A DNA stretch of 64,000 nucleotides from Nostoc sp. CHAB 5834 (GCA_020829485.1 JAIVFU010000020.1:1-64000); one strand, 5' to 3'. Positions 1-8,607 are shown, counted from the stretch's first letter. Program-made: numbers and translations. Notes: generated by a model not told the origin, from the letters alone.

Positions 1-133
1 TAGAACAAGAAACAACGGCTTGGTATATTCAACGCAATCATTCACAAAAGTCTGTAGATTGGCAGTTCACAACAGCGGATGCCCGTATCCGTCTCAAGCG
101 TCTTTATCCACAAATAGAAAATTGACAGACCAC
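1..133 (+). mobile_element. Right end of an IS630/Tc1-type insertion sequence
   Basis: The window opens inside a transposase whose stop codon is at 123-125. About eight bases later the sequence becomes the coding sequence of the beta-helix gene on the opposite strand. A TA dinucleotide at 134-135, the target duplicated by IS630/Tc1 elements, marks the likely junction, so the element probably ends at 133. Its left end lies outside the window, so the terminal inverted repeat cannot be checked. Confidence 0.7.
3..125 (+). CDS. IS630-family transposase, C-terminal 40 residues (partial)
   Basis: The frame starting at base 3 reads to a TGA at 123-125 and ends with the motif DWQFTTADARIRLKRLYP, which I recognise as the typical C-terminus of IS630-family (DDE) transposases in cyanobacteria. 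The catalytic residues are upstream and outside the window, so activity cannot be judged. The stop codon is only a few bases from the inferred IS end, as is usual for this family. The gene points into the disrupted beta-helix gene. Confidence 0.75.
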   Translation, partial: EQETTAWYIQRNHSQKSVDWQFTTADARIRLKRLYPQIEN

Positions 134-1118
134 TAGAATTAGCAATAGAACTGGCAGACTCTCCAGACTTTGCATACATAATATTGTTAACAACCCGAAC
201 ATTTTTAGCGCTATTAAGGAAAATTTCTCCGACTGGGAGTTCTTGGGAATTTTGGTAAGTTGTATTATTCACAATGTCTACAGGGTTTTCTCCTTTGAAA
301 ATCTGAATACCTGCGCCACCATTGTTGTAAACTACGTTATTACTGATTAAGGCTTTGCCCTGGTATGCAACATTTCCAACAGAAGCAGTGTCAAGCATTA
401 TTCCATGACCCTCTGTTACTTTTCCTGCATTAACCCAAGGAACTAATTGTTTATTATCAAAAGAGGTGTTACCTTCAATAATTACTTTGTAATCTGTTAC
501 GTTGTTATCGGAATTCCAAAGGTGAAGCATTGTAATCCCTTGGTTTCCATAAGGTGAGTACCAAGCATTTCCAGAAACGATATTGTTTTTTACTGTAATG
601 TAGTCTACTTCTTCTGTTGCAATCCCGTTTCCTGGAAACTTAGAAACGTTGTTATTGCTAATTGTGATGTGATGTGAACGTTTCTTTTGGTCTTCATCGA
701 TGAATGTAATGTGAATACCATTCCCAGATGTTGCTGGGTTACTCAAATTATCTTTATGATCGAGCGCATATTGTAATGTAGTTTCATCTCTTGCTCCCAC
801 CAGCGTCAGCCCTTCAATGACTACATAAGAAGAGCCTGTAATTGAGATAGCATTCCAATTGTTTGTGCCTGCTTCTAAAACAGGTGTGTGTCCAGGATAA
901 GCAGTAAATGTAATCGGCGCATTAGCGGTACCATGCTTATCTGAAATACTCAGGATATTAGGGTAAATGTTTGTGTAAGTACCATTCATGACGTAGACGG
1001 TATCGCCTGCGGCTACCAAGTCCGCAGCTTTTTGGAGGGTGCGAAATGCCTCTCCTTGTTTCAAGCCATCATTATCATCATTGCCTGTTCCAGAAACGTA
1101 ATATGTTTTGCCAGCCAT
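42..1118 (-). CDS. Right-handed beta-helix repeat protein, 3' end replaced by IS sequence
   Basis: The N-terminus (KTYYVSGTGNDDNDG, then FRTLQKAADLVAAGDTVYV) is the DUF1565/pectate-lyase-like opening of parallel beta-helix proteins, followed by repeated short strands rich in N and V (for example IEGNTSFDNK, ISNNNVSKF, VVNNIMYAKSG). Such proteins are often secreted or surface polysaccharide-acting enzymes, but there is no obvious signal peptide and no catalytic site I can name. After residue about 328 (SIANSS) the frame runs into the IS630 element, so the last 30 or so residues are antisense transposase sequence and not native. The gene is therefore broken; the missing C-terminal part should lie on the far side of the IS. 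The ATG at 1118 is preceded by AGGAG at a suitable distance. Confidence 0.75.
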   Translation of the reverse strand: MAGKTYYVSGTGNDDNDGLKQGEAFRTLQKAADLVAAGDTVYVMNGTYTNIYPNILSISDKHGTANAPITFTAYPGHTPVLEAGTNNWNAISITGSSYVVIEGLTLVGARDETTLQYALDHKDNLSNPATSGNGIHITFIDEDQKKRSHHITISNNNVSKFPGNGIATEEVDYITVKNNIVSGNAWYSPYGNQGITMLHLWNSDNNVTDYKVIIEGNTSFDNKQLVPWVNAGKVTEGHGIMLDTASVGNVAYQGKALISNNVVYNNGGAGIQIFKGENPVDIVNNTTYQNSQELPVGEIFLNSAKNVRVVNNIMYAKSGESASSIANSSGLSIFYLWIKTLETDTGIRCCELPIYRLL

Positions 1119-1926
1119 GAGATTAACTCCTAATGTTTATAAGGGGAATTGGTAGTACGTTCTCAGCAATAAACTATGTTGCTAAGTAATTATTTGAATG
1201 GGTCATTTATCTGGACTTTTGAAGACAGTCGTATCTGTGCGATCGCAAAAAATAAATCGCGTCGTTTGTAGGAAAACTGTTGGAAAACTGAAAATTTTTA
1301 TCTTATTAACCGTTGATGGTTAAAGTAGGGATGTCGATACCGTCAATCGTCAGTGTTTTTTTGAGGGTGATCGGACAATTTGCACGCAGACAAGGCAGCG
1401 CAAAGCCAAAGACGTTTCCTGTCATCTCTGCGTTTTATTGAGTAGTCAAAGTTGAATTGGTTGAAACTTTAGTAGCTTTACCCTTTAACTTAAGGGAACC
1501 AATGTAACAACTTAGTCGAACCTGTTGTATGCAATGTAACTGAGCCTTGTGAACTCATGTATTAAAACTAACCTTTACACAAAGGATAGGAATCAGTAAA
1601 TATTCTGAACATAGTTATTTTTATTACAACAAAGGCAAGAAAATTATGGAGATATCGTGGTGGAGTCCTGTTAATTTCCAAAGTGATATGGGACTGGAGA
1701 ACGCTTTGTGCGAGGATTTGATGAAATTTATCTAAGAATTTTTAAAGAAGCGATGCCTTGTTTCCCAAACGCCCCGCTACCGCTAAGAGCACTTTCAAGT
1801 CAGGTTGTCATAAATTTTTGTGGTTGCGATCACAAAGGAGGCTGGAAGGAAGAGGGTTTTAGCCAAATTCATCAATCTTTGAGATAGTTTGGTTTGATGA
1901 TGCCAAGTTAACTTAATCTTCATAAT
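1119..1926. other. Intergenic region between divergent beta-helix gene and thiD
   Basis: About 800 bases with no long gene. It must hold the promoters of the beta-helix gene (minus) and thiD (plus). I see one HIP1-like site near 1240 and one short open frame (listed separately). No TPP riboswitch consensus is visible in front of thiD, and I find no tRNA or repeat array. Confidence 0.5.
1306..1425 (-). CDS. Possible 39-residue small protein
   Basis: A self-contained ATG-to-TAA frame with an in-frame stop shortly upstream of the ATG. The translation begins MTGNVFGFALPC and ends GIDIPTLTING; it has two Cys and a short basic stretch (LKK). It has the same orientation as the beta-helix gene and lies about 190 bases upstream of it. 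There is no strong ribosome binding site and I recognise no family. It may be a small peptide gene or chance. Confidence 0.25.
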   Translation of the reverse strand: MTGNVFGFALPCLRANCPITLKKTLTIDGIDIPTLTING

Positions 1927-2748
1927 ATGAACACTGAAATAAACTCCAGAATACCCGTTGCTTTAACCATTGCTGGTTCAGATAGCGGTGGTGGTGCAGG
2001 AATTCAAGCTGATTTACGTACCTTTGCTTTTCACTGTGTCCACGGTACTAGCGCTATAACCTGCGTCACGGCACAAAACACTTTAGGAGTTAATAGGGTT
2101 GATACCATGCCAACAGAGGCTGTTGTGGCGCAAATTCAGGCAGTATTAGAGGATATTGGTGTACAAGCTGCCAAAACGGGAATGTTGCTTAATCAGGAAA
2201 TTATCTTTGCTGTTGCCCAGCAGGTGGAAGCTTTACAAATCGATAATTTAGTAGTTGATCCAGTAATGGTGTCACGTACAGGGGCACAATTGATTGATGA
2301 TGATGCTGTGAAGACTCTATGCCATGCCCTGATTCCCAAGGCGGTTGTAATCACGCCGAATCGCTACGAAGCCCAGATTTTAAGCGGTTTACAAATTAAC
2401 TCTTTGGAGGATATGCAAGTCGCTGCTGAAATTATTCACAAGACTTTGCGGACGAAGGCTGTTTTAGTCAAGGGCGGAGGTATGGAGGGAGATTTACGTG
2501 GTGTTGATATCTGGTTTGATGGGGACAAGTTGGAAGTTTTAACTTGCCAGAAAGTAGAGACAAAAAATACCCACGGTACTGGTTGTACATTATCGGCTGC
2601 GATCGCTGCTAATCTGGCCAAGGGAAAAGACTTGTGGCAAGCAGTGCAAGAGGCAAAGGAGTATGTGACTACTGCACTCACTTACGCCCTAGATATTGGT
2701 GAAGGGCAAGGCCCTGTAGGACATTTCTTCCCATTGTTACGAAATTAA
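1927..2748 (+). CDS. thiD: Hydroxymethylpyrimidine / phosphomethylpyrimidine kinase ThiD
   Basis: Phosphorylates HMP and HMP-phosphate to HMP-diphosphate in thiamine biosynthesis, in the cytoplasm. The N-terminal AGSDSGGGAGIQADL motif binds the pyrimidine, VDPVMVSRTG and TPNRYEA are family signatures, and the NTHGTGCTLSAA segment near residue 217 forms the anion hole with the catalytic Cys/Asp region of the ribokinase fold. At 273 residues it is full length for a single-domain ThiD with no ThiE fusion. The ATG at 1927 lies just before the conserved N-terminus, although no clear Shine-Dalgarno precedes it. It stands alone; downstream is repeat-rich sequence. Confidence 0.95.
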   Translation: MNTEINSRIPVALTIAGSDSGGGAGIQADLRTFAFHCVHGTSAITCVTAQNTLGVNRVDTMPTEAVVAQIQAVLEDIGVQAAKTGMLLNQEIIFAVAQQVEALQIDNLVVDPVMVSRTGAQLIDDDAVKTLCHALIPKAVVITPNRYEAQILSGLQINSLEDMQVAAEIIHKTLRTKAVLVKGGGMEGDLRGVDIWFDGDKLEVLTCQKVETKNTHGTGCTLSAAIAANLAKGKDLWQAVQEAKEYVTTALTYALDIGEGQGPVGHFFPLLRN

Positions 2749-2754
2749 CCTTAT

Positions 2755-2830
2755 TAAGGGGAGTGGGGAATGGGGAGGCAGGGGGAGAAAGAATAACTAA
2801 TGCCTAATGCCCCATGCTCAATTCCCAATA
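2755..2830. repeat. G-rich heptamer-like intergenic repeat
   Basis: The stretch after thiD consists of degenerate GGGGA/ATGGGG and CTAATGCC units, the kind of short tandem repeat seen in many intergenic regions of this window. Confidence 0.45.
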
Positions 2831-2948
2831 ATAAATCTTTGCTCTTTCGCCATTTTTCTATTATTCTTGGGCATAGTTTCAGGGCTGACTATCTCTGTTA
2901 GCATCTCTGTACGACCTACTTACTCTGATTTTTAATACCAAGCCCCCG

Positions 2949-3557
2949 ATGCGAACAACCATAGGTTCTGTTCACAGCAATTCGCCAACACCGACTACTC
3001 AAGCCTACCCTCCCTCTGTACCACTATCTGTATATAGGGAATTGTCAACAGAGTTGCAAGCAGCACAGGCGAAGCTACATGCACTTACCACTAAAAATCA
3101 GCAACTAGCACAAGAAAATCAACTACTACGCCAAGAAATTACCAAAGTTGTTGAGTCTTTGTCTCACTTGCAAAATTTTGTGGATTCCCATACTACGCCT
3201 AGTTATCACCAAGTCCCTCAAGCTTCTGGTGATGTTAAAAATGCCGCTAAAGTGCCAGTAACACAAGGGCGTTCACGTCAGCAGGTTTCTCGTTCGCATC
3301 CATCCGTTATCCCCAAGACACCACCCGAAAAAAGCCGCCGCCAAGACTCTTCTCCACCTGTAATGGAAATGAATTTCCCCATCCCAGAACCAGTTTATAT
3401 AGAAGAGCAACAAGTAAGTTATTATTCCACTATTGAGCCAGATGCCAAGGGAATCAATGGTTGGTGGTTAATTATCACCATATTGTTAATCATGCTTACT
3501 GCCTTTAGTGCTGGATATTTTGTTGTGCGTCCCTTGTTTGAACATCAGAAACGTTAG
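2949..3557 (+). CDS. Hypothetical protein with N-terminal coiled coil and one C-terminal membrane helix
   Basis: I do not recognise a family. Residues about 25-75 are predicted by eye to form a coiled coil (heptads of L with Q/E/K, e.g. ELQAAQAKLHALTTKNQQLA). Residues 80-155 are a polar, Pro/Ser/Gln-rich linker. Residues about 173-195 form one strongly hydrophobic helix (WWLIITILLIMLTAFSAGYF), followed by a short tail with basic residues. This suggests a membrane-anchored protein with a long cytoplasmic coiled coil. It lies between thiD and glnB with its own gaps on both sides. The ATG start is the first in frame and no strong ribosome binding site is seen. Confidence 0.65.
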   Translation: MRTTIGSVHSNSPTPTTQAYPPSVPLSVYRELSTELQAAQAKLHALTTKNQQLAQENQLLRQEITKVVESLSHLQNFVDSHTTPSYHQVPQASGDVKNAAKVPVTQGRSRQQVSRSHPSVIPKTPPEKSRRQDSSPPVMEMNFPIPEPVYIEEQQVSYYSTIEPDAKGINGWWLIITILLIMLTAFSAGYFVVRPLFEHQKR

Positions 3558-4253
<696 letters not shown>

Positions 4254-4257
4254 AAAA

Positions 4258-4336
4258 GTTATGAGTTAGGAGTTATGAGTTAAGAGTTATGATCTGTGAA
4301 GATTTAGTAAAATTCATAAATCTAAACTCCCAATTC
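4258..4336. repeat. GAGTTA-type repeats with inverted arrangement between glnB and rdgB
   Basis: Units of AGTTATG/AGTTAAG run downstream of glnB and complementary CCTAACTCTTAA follows at the rdgB end. The two halves could pair (GAGTTAGGA with TCCTAACTC), so this may serve as a terminator for both convergent genes. Confidence 0.4.
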
Positions 4337-4915
4337 CTAACTCTTAATTTTCTCTAGCTGTGGGAGTAAAGCTGTAAAAGCCTTACCTCTATGGCTAATT
4401 GACCCTTTCAACTCCCGTGTCATCTCAGCAAAGGTTAATTGCAACTCTTGCAGATAAAAAATTGGATCGTAGCCGAAACCACCATCACCACGCGGTGCAT
4501 GGAGAATTTCGCCGCGACAAATACCTTCAGATTGTAATACGATCGCACCATCAGGACGAGCGATCGCTACTGCACAAACAAATTGAGCTTGTCGATTGAC
4601 TTCGTTATCTAATTCTCTCAATAGCCTAGCAATGCGCTCTGAGTCGGTTTTGGCGTAACGTGCAGAATATACCCCTGGTGCGCCATTTAGGGCATCTACC
4701 TGCAAGCCCGAATCATCAGCAATTGCCCAGTTTCCTGTAGCTTTAGCAATTTGTGATGCTTTCAGACAAGCATTGGCGGCAAAGGTTTCGCCTGTCTCTT
4801 CAATTTCCAATTCTTCAGGTTTAAGGGTTAATTCCCAACCAGAACTTTCCAGATAAGCTTGCATTTCCCGCAACTTACCTGGATTTCCTGTAGCTACTAC
4901 GAGTAATTTGGTCAT
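4337..4915 (-). CDS. rdgB: XTP/dITP diphosphatase (RdgB/HAM1 family)
   Basis: Removes non-canonical purine nucleotides (ITP, dITP, XTP) from the pool by hydrolysis to the monophosphate. The N-terminal VVATGNPGKLREMQ is the nucleotide-binding SxNxxK-like motif; FAANACLKA, DDSGLQVDALNGAPGVYSAR and GGFGYDPIFY are the family landmarks and the C-terminal SHRGKA is present. The length of 192 is typical. The start ATG overlaps the first unit of a 20-unit heptamer array, so the gene's leader is made entirely of repeat sequence and no normal ribosome binding site exists. Confidence 0.95.
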   Translation of the reverse strand: MTKLLVVATGNPGKLREMQAYLESSGWELTLKPEELEIEETGETFAANACLKASQIAKATGNWAIADDSGLQVDALNGAPGVYSARYAKTDSERIARLLRELDNEVNRQAQFVCAVAIARPDGAIVLQSEGICRGEILHAPRGDGGFGYDPIFYLQELQLTFAEMTRELKGSISHRGKAFTALLPQLEKIKS

Positions 4916-5047
4916 TGGTCATTGGTCATTGGTCATTGGTCATTGGTCATTGGTCATTGGTCATTGGTCATTGGTCATTGGTCATTGGTCATTGGTCATT
5001 GGTCATTGGTCATTGGTCATTGGTCATTGGTCATTAGTCATTGGTCA
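4908..5047. repeat. STRR tandem array: 20 units of TTGGTCA
   Basis: Twenty consecutive heptamers in register from 4908 to 5047. All are TTGGTCA except unit 19 (5034-5040), which is TTAGTCA. This matches one of the short tandemly repeated repetitive sequences described in heterocystous cyanobacteria. On the minus strand each unit contains ATGACCA, so the array offers an ATG every seven bases; the rdgB start codon is made by the first two units. In the array frame beginning with ATG the read stops after five codons. Confidence 0.95.
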
Positions 5048-5092
5048 TTTACCAAGGACAAAGGACAAATGACTAATGACTAATAATTAATT

Positions 5093-6529
5093 TTACTCCG
5101 CCCAGTGTTTCGCCCAAGCAAGAGTTTGATGCACTTGCTCAATTGTCGGGGCTTCGCAGTAAAGGCGTAAAACTGGCTCAGTACCGCTAAACCGAATCAT
5201 TAACCAGCTTTTATCAGCGAGGCGATACTTGTAGCCGTCAATTGTTTGGCAATCAATCACTGCTAACCCGGCAATTTCTGTTAAGGGTTGAGTTTGTAGT
5301 TGTTGCAAAAGACGCGATCGCACTTCCATACTTGCTAAGGGTAAATCAATGCGATCGTAAGCTGAAATAAACCCTGTTTGTTTCTGCAAGTAGCGATAAT
5401 ACTCACCTAAATCTAAGCCAGATTCTACAATCGCCTCTAGGACGTATAATGCTGACAGCAGTGCATCGCGTTCGGGAATATGGCTGCCATAGCCAATTCC
5501 TCCCGACTCTTCGCCGCCCAGCAACACTTTTGCTACTAACATTCTATCAGCGATGTATTTATAACCAACTGCTGTTTCAAATACCGACAGGTTATGTAAT
5601 GCTGCTACAAGGGGCATTAAATCGGAACCACTAACAGTTTTGACTATTTCACCACTAAAGCCACGCCGCAGGGTTAAGTGATCGATTAATATTGGAATTA
5701 ATACTTGGGAACTTAGGAAGTTGGCTTCTCCATCAACTGCTGCAATGCGATCGCAGTCTCCATCAAATACTAACCCCACCGTTAAACCTGATTTATCTGT
5801 TTCTCGGTGAGTTTTGATAACTTCAAATAGCTTTGAAAGGTATTTAGGCAAGGGTTCCGGCGCACCACCACCAAATAAAGGATCGCGTTCTGAGTTAATT
5901 TCTTTAACTTGATTGCCTACTAGCTTCGCCAATCCGCCAGCCGCCGCGCCATGCATAACATCGGCAAATAAAGTCAATTTGCCAGAGGCGATCGCTTCTC
6001 GAATTTTGGTAATATCAACTTTACCTTCTAGTGCTTCGGTATAACTGGGCCAAGGATCAAATTTCTCTTGCTTCCCTGGAGTAGCTGCTAATGGTACTCC
6101 AACCGACAACTGCGCTTCTATCTCTTTTGTGACTTCTGGCGGTACCGACCCACCAAAACAACCCTTGACTTTTAACCCTAAATATGTACCAGGATTATGG
6201 CTAGCTGTAATTACCAGCGCTCCTAAAGCATTGAGTTGTTTTGCTGCCCAACTATAAGCTGGGGTTGGGGCATAAGTTTCGCTTAGTAGCACATCAAATC
6301 CGACAGCAGTGACAGTATCAGCAACAGCACGAGCAAAATCTTCTGCCATGAATCGGCGATCGTAACCGACAATTATTGTCCGGCTACCCACTGTAGAAAA
6401 ATATGTATCATATAATACTTTTGCGGCAACTGGCGCGACCAGGGCTAGGCGTTCAAAGGTAAACTCTTCACCAATAACGCCCCGCCAGCCGTCTGTACCA
6501 AACTTGATTGAGTTAGCTACAACTGGCAT
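5093..6529 (-). CDS. Phosphoglucomutase/phosphomannomutase family protein
   Basis: Alpha-D-phosphohexomutase. It shows the four classic pieces in order: the catalytic phosphoserine loop TASHNP near residue 110, the metal-binding loop DGDCDRIAA near 257-263, the sugar-binding loop GGEESGGIGYG near 338, and the C-terminal phosphate-binding loop RFSGTEPVLRLYCEA near 448. At 478 residues it is full length. The TASHNPG and GEESGG motifs favour a glucose/mannose phosphate substrate over GlmM, but substrate cannot be fixed by eye. The ATG has AGGATA upstream. Monocistronic on the minus strand, separated from rdgB by the STRR array. Confidence 0.9.
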   Translation of the reverse strand: MPVVANSIKFGTDGWRGVIGEEFTFERLALVAPVAAKVLYDTYFSTVGSRTIIVGYDRRFMAEDFARAVADTVTAVGFDVLLSETYAPTPAYSWAAKQLNALGALVITASHNPGTYLGLKVKGCFGGSVPPEVTKEIEAQLSVGVPLAATPGKQEKFDPWPSYTEALEGKVDITKIREAIASGKLTLFADVMHGAAAGGLAKLVGNQVKEINSERDPLFGGGAPEPLPKYLSKLFEVIKTHRETDKSGLTVGLVFDGDCDRIAAVDGEANFLSSQVLIPILIDHLTLRRGFSGEIVKTVSGSDLMPLVAALHNLSVFETAVGYKYIADRMLVAKVLLGGEESGGIGYGSHIPERDALLSALYVLEAIVESGLDLGEYYRYLQKQTGFISAYDRIDLPLASMEVRSRLLQQLQTQPLTEIAGLAVIDCQTIDGYKYRLADKSWLMIRFSGTEPVLRLYCEAPTIEQVHQTLAWAKHWAE

Positions 6530-6651
6530 CTAAGTATCCTAACTGTCTACTTGAGGATTCTAGCATTTATACAGTGTACAGAGTAAAAAAAGAATCTAGT
6601 AATAATATGCACTAATAATATTCAACACAAAATTGAGCAAATTTGTGCATA

Positions 6652-6741
6652 AGACATCTCCGAAAATGAATCTAGAGACGTAGCACTGCTACGTCAAGAC
6701 AAGGGTTCTGGATAACGCATATTTAATTTCTGGAGATGTCT
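6652..6741 (+). mobile_element. MITE-like element family A, copy 1 (90 bp)
   Basis: Terminal inverted repeats begin AGACATCTCC and end GGAGATGTCT. The centre holds the palindrome GACGTAGCACTGCTACGTC. The reverse complement is nearly identical over its full length to 38136-38225. There is no open frame. Non-autonomous mobility is inferred from the dispersed, bounded copies. Confidence 0.75.
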
Positions 6742-6833
6742 ATAGTAGAGGTGGGATCATCCCGGAATTCTGCAACTGATGCAGACATTGTTCCAAGTCG
6801 TGTTTAAGTCCTATTAGAATTCCGTTAATTATT

Positions 6834-6909
6834 AGACATTTCCAGAAATTAATTATACGTTATCTGAAACCTTGTCTTGACGTTGCAATATTCATTTTTG
6901 GAGATGTCT
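6834..6909 (-). mobile_element. MITE-like element family A, copy 2 (short, 76 bp)
   Basis: Starts AGACATTTCCAGAAATTAA and ends GGAGATGTCT, opposite in orientation to copy 1. It lacks part of the central palindrome present in the 90-bp copies, so it looks like an internally deleted copy. It lies about 90 bases from copy 1 in an inverted arrangement. Confidence 0.7.
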
Positions 6910-7018
6910 AGTCTTTGATGCTTCGCAATTTAATCTTTCTTTGACTACTTCGCTACGCAAGACCAGTATTTCCGGTAAAATCAAAATCTGAGGACTGTGG
7001 ATTTGGGAGAAATTTGGG

Positions 7019-7744
7019 GTGCCTACACTTGGCGTTAACATTGACCACATCGCCACCATCCGGCAAGCACGGCGGACAGTGGAACCAGACCCTGTAGCGG
7101 CGGCGGTGCTGGCAGAATTAGGGGGTGCTGATGGAATTACGGTGCATCTACGGGAAGATCGGCGGCATATCCAAGACAGGGATGTGCGGATATTGCGAGA
7201 AACAGTGCGATCGCATCTTAATTTAGAAATGGCCGCTACAGATGAAATGCTAGCGATCGCTCTCGATATCAAACCAGATTATGTAACTTTAGTCCCCGAA
7301 AAGCGCGAAGAAGTCACAACAGAAGGCGGATTAAATATTATCCTCCAAATTGCTAGAATAGGTGAGATAGTCGAGAAATTGCAAAGCGCTAACATTCCAG
7401 TTAGTTTATTTATAGACGCAGAGCCAGCACAAATCGAAGCATCTGTCAAGGTGCAGGCACGATTTATTGAATTGCACACCGGACAATATGCTGAGGCTAA
7501 GGATGAAACAAATCGCCAGAGAGAATTAGCCATATTAGCTAAAGGGTGTGAACAAGCGATTAAAGCTGGATTGCGAGTTAACGCTGGTCATGGACTCACC
7601 TATTGGAACGTCTGTCCGGTAGCTGCGCTTCCAGGTATGGAAGAACTGAACATCGGTCATACTATCATCAGTCGGGCAGCATTAGTAGGTATGGAAAGGG
7701 CAGTCCGCGAGATGAAACAAGCTATAAGAGGGAATAGGGAATAG
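7019..7744 (+). CDS. pdxJ: Pyridoxine 5'-phosphate synthase PdxJ
   Basis: Condenses 1-deoxy-xylulose 5-phosphate with 3-amino-1-hydroxyacetone phosphate to form PNP in vitamin B6 synthesis; cytoplasmic TIM barrel. The N-terminus [18 protein letters not shown], the [16 protein letters not shown] segment and the phosphate-binding VNAGHGL and [11 protein letters not shown] motifs are all present. The start is GTG at 7019, immediately before the invariant N-terminus. The normal family end (MKQAIRG) is followed by NRE and a stop that arise from a GGAATAG-type heptamer repeat, so the repeat has replaced the original stop. Confidence 0.95.
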   Translation: MPTLGVNIDHIATIRQARRTVEPDPVAAAVLAELGGADGITVHLREDRRHIQDRDVRILRETVRSHLNLEMAATDEMLAIALDIKPDYVTLVPEKREEVTTEGGLNIILQIARIGEIVEKLQSANIPVSLFIDAEPAQIEASVKVQARFIELHTGQYAEAKDETNRQRELAILAKGCEQAIKAGLRVNAGHGLTYWNVCPVAALPGMEELNIGHTIISRAALVGMERAVREMKQAIRGNRE

Positions 7745-7835
7745 GGAGTAGGGAATGGGGAATTGGGCATTGGGCATTGGGCATTGATTATTAAATATTC
7801 TCCCCCCACTCCCCACTCCCCTATAACTAAAAGAG
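7727..7835. repeat. Heptamer repeats at the pdxJ 3' end
   Basis: GGAATAG/GGAGTAG units followed by three GGGCATT units and a C-rich counterpart (CCCCACTCCCCACTCCCC). The first units lie inside the pdxJ frame and give its stop codon. The G-rich and C-rich halves could form a hairpin. Confidence 0.65.
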
Positions 7836-7890
7836 GGGTTGTCTACTGCGAAATCTAGAAATTGAGAGCAAACCTTCAGCAAAAACTTCT

Positions 7891-8607
7891 ATGAGCGCAA
7901 CACAGTCTAACAACCTGCCGCTTTGGGTACAGGATAGAGATAAGGTGATAGCAGAAAGCACTGATGTCGAGTGGCGCTATCAGACACCGCCTGATTATTC
8001 CCGTTCCAAAGAGAATCTCGCTCAAGAAAGTACTTGTAATCACCTTGAAGGTACACTGGAAGCGATCGTGCAAAACTTGGTGCGAACCTTCGAGATGGAG
8101 GTATCCTTTAAAGCTAACCCGCAAGAGTGGTTATCTATTGTGAATGACAAGTTTCGTGTAAGTACCAATGGCGGAGTCGAATACACAGCAGCAGATGTAT
8201 CAGCCCAAGGTACTTACAATTTATTTATGCCTGATTCAGAACACTACAAGGCTTCAGAAGAAAGCTTTGAATCATCCGCAAAAGTCTTCCACACAACATT
8301 TCCCCAAGGATTTCCTTGGGAAGTGCTGGAAGTTTTCTCAGGGCCACCAAATGTCACATTCAAATGGCGGCATTGGGGACATTTTAAAGGAGAATACAAA
8401 GGCCATGCACCTACTGGGGAGACAGTAGAAATTATCGGCATGAGCATTGCAAAAGTTACCGATGACTTGAAGGTTATTTCCTTGGAACACTACTTCGACA
8501 ATAATCTGTTCTTGGAAAAACTAACATCTGGTGGCAAACAGATAAATGCTCAAAAGCAGGTAAGTGCTTGTCCGTTCAGTTCTTGGTTCAAGAAGCACAA
8601 GAGTTAG
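7891..8607 (+). CDS. NTF2-fold (SnoaL-like) protein resembling plant pathogen-related protein
   Basis: The pattern, from memory of the barley/rice pathogen-related protein family, matches along the length: VEWRYQTPPDY near the start, then FEMEVSFKANP, VLEVFSGPPNVTFKWRHWG, GEYKGHAPTGETVE and a C-terminal CPFSSWFKK. The central part is a SnoaL-like cone fold, usually a small-molecule binding or isomerase/cyclase pocket. The biochemical activity of the plant proteins is unknown to me, so no reaction is proposed. At 238 residues it is full length. No signal peptide. It lies between pdxJ and ycf54 with gaps that suggest separate transcription. Confidence 0.7.
   Translation: MSATQSNNLPLWVQDRDKVIAESTDVEWRYQTPPDYSRSKENLAQESTCNHLEGTLEAIVQNLVRTFEMEVSFKANPQEWLSIVNDKFRVSTNGGVEYTAADVSAQGTYNLFMPDSEHYKASEESFESSAKVFHTTFPQGFPWEVLEVFSGPPNVTFKWRHWGHFKGEYKGHAPTGETVEIIGMSIAKVTDDLKVISLEHYFDNNLFLEKLTSGGKQINAQKQVSACPFSSWFKKHKS

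Larger units (their letters stand above)
6530..7018. other. Repeat-filled intergenic region upstream of pdxJ
   Basis: Between divergent mutase and pdxJ genes. It contains two copies of a MITE-like element in opposite orientation (6652-6741 and 6834-6909, listed separately). The remaining sequence carries no gene and no recognisable regulatory site. Confidence 0.6.

Noticed and set aside
1800..1926. Possible TPP riboswitch before thiD
   Set aside because: The conserved CTGAGA and ACCTGA-type elements of the thi-box are not present in the leader.
2436..2681. Open frame on the minus strand inside thiD
   Set aside because: It lies wholly antisense to a well-supported gene, has no ribosome binding site or family motifs, and fits the usual antisense shadow of a GC-biased coding region.
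4908..5047. CRISPR-like array
   Set aside because: The units are seven bases long with no spacers; this is a plain tandem repeat.
8168..8428. Plus-strand frame inside the PR-like gene
   Set aside because: It is in another phase of a gene with clear family similarity and has no independent motif.
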